7,321 nucleotides of DNA from CAZEFK01 sp964511405. Lineage in GTDB: Bacteria > Pseudomonadota > Alphaproteobacteria > Elsterales > Elsteraceae. Shown here in pieces: positions 4,978 to 7,321 of this stretch. The stretch covers positions 1 to 7,321 of the forward strand of contig CAZEFK010000291.1 of the NCBI GenBank assembly GCA_964511405.1. The letters are read 5' to 3'. The notes beneath the pieces were generated by a model, which was given only the letters and a program-made list of their open reading frames with translations, searched no databases and had not been told where the DNA came from. The position numbers and the translations under genes are program-made. Every line of letters begins with the position of its first letter. The stretch's first letter is position 1.

Positions 4978-7321
4978 CCCCGGCATCGCGTCGCCCTTGG
5001 CGGGAGCCGGGGCCGGTGGCCCGGCCGGGGACCAGGGCGCGCCGAGCCGGTCCAGGACCCGGGCGGCCGCGTCGAGCGCCTGGCCGAAATCGGCGGGCAG
5101 CCGGTGCAGGTCGACATAGCGGGGCTGGTCGCGCAGCATGGCATGCACGGCCCAGGAGGTGATCAGCGTGCCGTCGGCGGCGAAGCTGGCCGCGGCGGGG
5201 ACCTTGAAGGTCGACCAGGGCGGGGTCAGCCGGGTCAGCAGCCGGCCGTCGGCGGCATGGAGGTCGACCGCCGGCATGTCCTGGCGGATCACGGCGATGC
5301 GGTCGCCGTGGGGCGACGCGGTCACGCTCAGCACCACGCCCTGGGCCGGCTGCCCCGGCCAGGCGCTGGCGCGAAACGCGTGGGCGAAGGGCGACGGCAC
5401 CGACCAGCGCCGGCTGCCGTCCGGCGTCCAGCCCTCGAGCCCGCCATCGGCGGCGCCGGCCACCAGCAGGTCGCCGGACCAGGCCAGGGCCGTCGCCGGG
5501 CTCGGCCGCCCGGACAGGGACCGCACCGTGCCGCCGTCCAAATCGACCAGGGCCAGCCCGGTTCCGGCCGTGACGACGGCCGCCCAACGGCCTTGCGCGT
5601 CGAGCGCCAGAGGGGCGTCGGCGGCGCCGGGCAGCGGCACCGAGCTCACGATCCGGCCGCCGGCCGGGTCGATCCGGTAGGCCGCCGCACCGGCCGCAAC
5701 GACCAGGACGGTGCCTGGCGTCGCCACCGCGCGGATCGCCTCCAGCGGCAGGCTCCAGAGCGGGGTGCCGGTCGCGGGGTCGAGCCGGCTGAACCGCGCC
5801 GGTTCGCGCAGGAAGACGCTGCCATCGGCGGCCAGGTCCAGGCCGAGCCCCGGGCGCGGGGGCATCACCGCGGCCAGCCGATCGCTGGCCCAGCGATAGA
5901 GCGCCACCTGGCCGAGCTTGGGCGCGGCCGCGGCGACCAGCGCGCCGGCGCTGCCGGTCAGCCGCCAGTCCGGCCCGAACGGCGCCACCGTGCTGTCCGT
6001 GCCGTTCGGGTCGAGGGCCAGGACCCCCGCGCGGTCGCCGACCAGGATCCGCCCGTCGCCCAGGACCAGGGCCGCGCCGGCATTGAAGCGGCCCGCCAGC
6101 CGCTCGAACGGGTGATCGCCGCCCAGGAGGCGCCAGGCCACCAGGCTTTGCCCATCTTGTGTCCAGGTCTGGCAGGCGAGGTAGGACAGCCGGGGCGACG
6201 GCCGGCAGGAGGCGATCCGGCGATGGTCGAGGTCGGCCGGGCTCACGGCCAGGCTGGCGAAGGGCGGGTAGAGCCGCTGATCGGGACCGAGCAGCAGGCC
6301 CTCTCGGCCGATCAGATAGCGCAGATCGATCTCCTGATGCTGTCCGACCGGCCGGCTGGTCAGGCCGACCAGGGTGGTCGGATGGCCGCTGCCCTCCTGG
6401 TCGGACGGGGCCAGCCCGACGAAGCTGGCCTCCATCGGCTCCGGCTTGACCAAGCGCTCGTCGGCGCCGCCCGCCGCTGCCACCTGGAGCCCGAGCGGCG
6501 CCAGGGACAGCCAGCGCGGTCCCGCCTCCAGCCCGGGGATCAAATGGACCAGGGGAACCTTGCCCTCGGCCAGGAGCTTGTCCAGGGTCGGCGGGTCGAA
6601 CCCGACTCCGGCCCCCGACAGGGCGCCGGGAATCCGGGCGAAGCCGGCATCGGCCGGATCGAACGACCACAGCTCGGTGCCATAGCTCGCCAGCACCGTC
6701 CCGCGGTTCGGCTCGACCGCGACCTGCCCGATCACGACGCCGTCGCGGGGCTCCGGGATCGGCTGGATCTGCGGCACCGCCGGATGGTCCAGGTCGATCA
6801 GGCCGAGGCCCGGCCCGGCCGCCACCACCAGCCGGCGCCGGGCCGGATCGACATCGAGCGCGGCGATCCGGCCGGGCAGGGTCAGGTCGGCGCTCACAGT
6901 GCCGGCCCGCCAGTCGATCAGCCACAGCCGGTCGCCGGCGGCGACCGCGGCCAGATGGTCGGCGGCCGACACGCCGAGGCCGGTGATCGCCTGGGTCGCC
7001 GGCAGCGGGACCCGCGCGGACACGGCCGGCGCCGCGCCGAGCTTGACCAGCACCAGCCCGGCGCGCGGGTCGGCATAGGCCAGGGTGTCGTCGTCGACGA
7101 AGGCATAGGGCAGCCAGCGCCCCTGCCCGGCGCCCTCGACCTGCAGCACCCGGCGCTGCACCGCCATGGCCTGCAGCAGGGCCGGCTCGCTGGCCGACGG
7201 CTCGCCGGGCCGCAGCGCCGGCTGCTCGGTGCGCGCGGCTTGGACCGCCAGCGCCAGGGCGCCCGGCGCATCGGCCTCGGCGATGGCCAGCGGCACCTGA
7301 GCGGCCAGGCTGCGCGCCGTC
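4975..7321 (-). CDS. Beta-propeller (WD40/PQQ-like) repeat protein, N-terminus beyond the window
   Basis: The frame is open to the right edge (8 codons beyond a GTG at 7296), so this is the C-terminal part of a longer protein. I number from that GTG, giving 773 residues; it is probably not the real start. About 12 degenerate blade ends can be seen, e.g. RLWLIDWRAG (123-132), GLGLIDLD (163-170), ELWSFDP (208-214), GVLALDPNG (424-432), RLDPATGTPLWSL (504-516), YRIDPAGG (540-547), GLALVDLDGG (580-589) and GLEGWTPDGS (619-628). This would suit two seven-bladed propellers; canonical WD dipeptides are missing. Residues about 280-345 look like an insertion. The only cysteines are C364 and C375. The Pro/Ala tail (754-773) is probably disordered. 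The first visible stretch (ARSLAAQ ... ALALAVQAA, then SASEPALLQAMAVQ) resembles the helical linker between STAND, caspase-like or TIR domains and C-terminal propellers. Function unknown; a plain propeller protein or a PQQ-type enzyme cannot be excluded, though no signal peptide or cofactor site is visible. Confidence 0.8.
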   Translation of the reverse strand, partial: TARSLAAQVPLAIAEADAPGALALAVQAARTEQPALRPGEPSASEPALLQAMAVQRRVLQVEGAGQGRWLPYAFVDDDTLAYADPRAGLVLVKLGAAPAVSARVPLPATQAITGLGVSAADHLAAVAAGDRLWLIDWRAGTVSADLTLPGRIAALDVDPARRRLVVAAGPGLGLIDLDHPAVPQIQPIPEPRDGVVIGQVAVEPNRGTVLASYGTELWSFDPADAGFARIPGALSGAGVGFDPPTLDKLLAEGKVPLVHLIPGLEAGPRWLSLAPLGLQVAAAGGADERLVKPEPMEASFVGLAPSDQEGSGHPTTLVGLTSRPVGQHQEIDLRYLIGREGLLLGPDQRLYPPFASLAVSPADLDHRRIASCRPSPRLSYLACQTWTQDGQSLVAWRLLGGDHPFERLAGRFNAGAALVLGDGRILVGDRAGVLALDPNGTDSTVAPFGPDWRLTGSAGALVAAAAPKLGQVALYRWASDRLAAVMPPRPGLGLDLAADGSVFLREPARFSRLDPATGTPLWSLPLEAIRAVATPGTVLVVAAGAAAYRIDPAGGRIVSSVPLPGAADAPLALDAQGRWAAVVTAGTGLALVDLDGGTVRSLSGRPSPATALAWSGDLLVAGAADGGLEGWTPDGSRRWSVPSPFAHAFRASAWPGQPAQGVVLSVTASPHGDRIAVIRQDMPAVDLHAADGRLLTRLTPPWSTFKVPAAASFAADGTLITSWAVHAMLRDQPRYVDLHRLPADFGQALDAAARVLDRLGAPWSPAGPPAPAPAKGDAMPG

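Noticed and set aside
4895..6925. Minus-strand open frame of 676 codons overlapping the propeller gene in another frame
   Set aside because: Its translation is extremely Arg/Pro/Gly-rich without any domain, while the alternative frame shows regular propeller repeats across the same DNA.
7294..7296. GTG at 7296 as the start of the propeller gene
   Set aside because: The frame remains open to the window edge, no Shine-Dalgarno can be seen in the few bases upstream, and the upstream codons (TARSLAAQ) continue the helical linker pattern.

Overview
The window comes from a bacterial chromosome with very high G+C, dense coding and short intergenic gaps. Base composition, codon use (strong third-position G/C) and the gene families suggest an alphaproteobacterium, perhaps of the Rhodospirillales/Azospirillales type. 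That assignment is an inference; no rRNA or other taxonomic marker is present. I see no tRNA, rRNA, CRISPR array, insertion sequence or integrase.

Layout. Positions 4245 down to 1 hold five genes on the minus strand: a TetR-family regulator of NemR type, an LLM-class flavin-dependent monooxygenase of the NtaA/SnaA/DszA type, a nu-class (YfcG-like) glutathione transferase, then after a 139-nt gap a CmcJ/NvfI-type putative Fe(II)/2-oxoglutarate oxygenase and an atypical short-chain dehydrogenase that runs off the left edge. A beta-class glutathione transferase (4345-4974, plus strand) is divergent from tetR across a 99-nt control region. From 4975 to the right edge the minus strand encodes the C-terminal part of a large beta-propeller protein. 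Its stop codon directly abuts the stop of the beta-class transferase.

How the genes may work together. The cluster looks like a small oxidative catabolism or detoxification module: oxygenation by the flavin monooxygenase, conjugation or reductive processing with glutathione, and further oxidation by the CmcJ-like enzyme and the SDR. The substrate cannot be read from the sequence, and the flavin reductase that such a monooxygenase normally needs is not in the window. The regulator keeps the cysteine that aligns with the redox-sensing Cys of E. coli NemR, which fits control by electrophiles.

Regulatory structure. tetR has a good sigma70-like promoter (TTGACC, 17 bp, CATATT) whose predicted start falls on the A of the ATG, so its mRNA is probably leaderless. 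An 18-bp element over the spacer and -10 recurs with 16 of 18 identities just upstream of the Shine-Dalgarno of the monooxygenase gene. I read the pair as candidate operators of the TetR protein. Upstream of the CmcJ-type gene there is an unrelated composite of a 10-bp direct repeat interlocked with a 9-bp inverted repeat.

The least explained item is the propeller protein. Its first visible residues resemble the helical linker that joins STAND/NACHT-like, caspase-like or TIR domains to C-terminal beta-propellers, so an effector or signalling domain may lie just outside the right edge.
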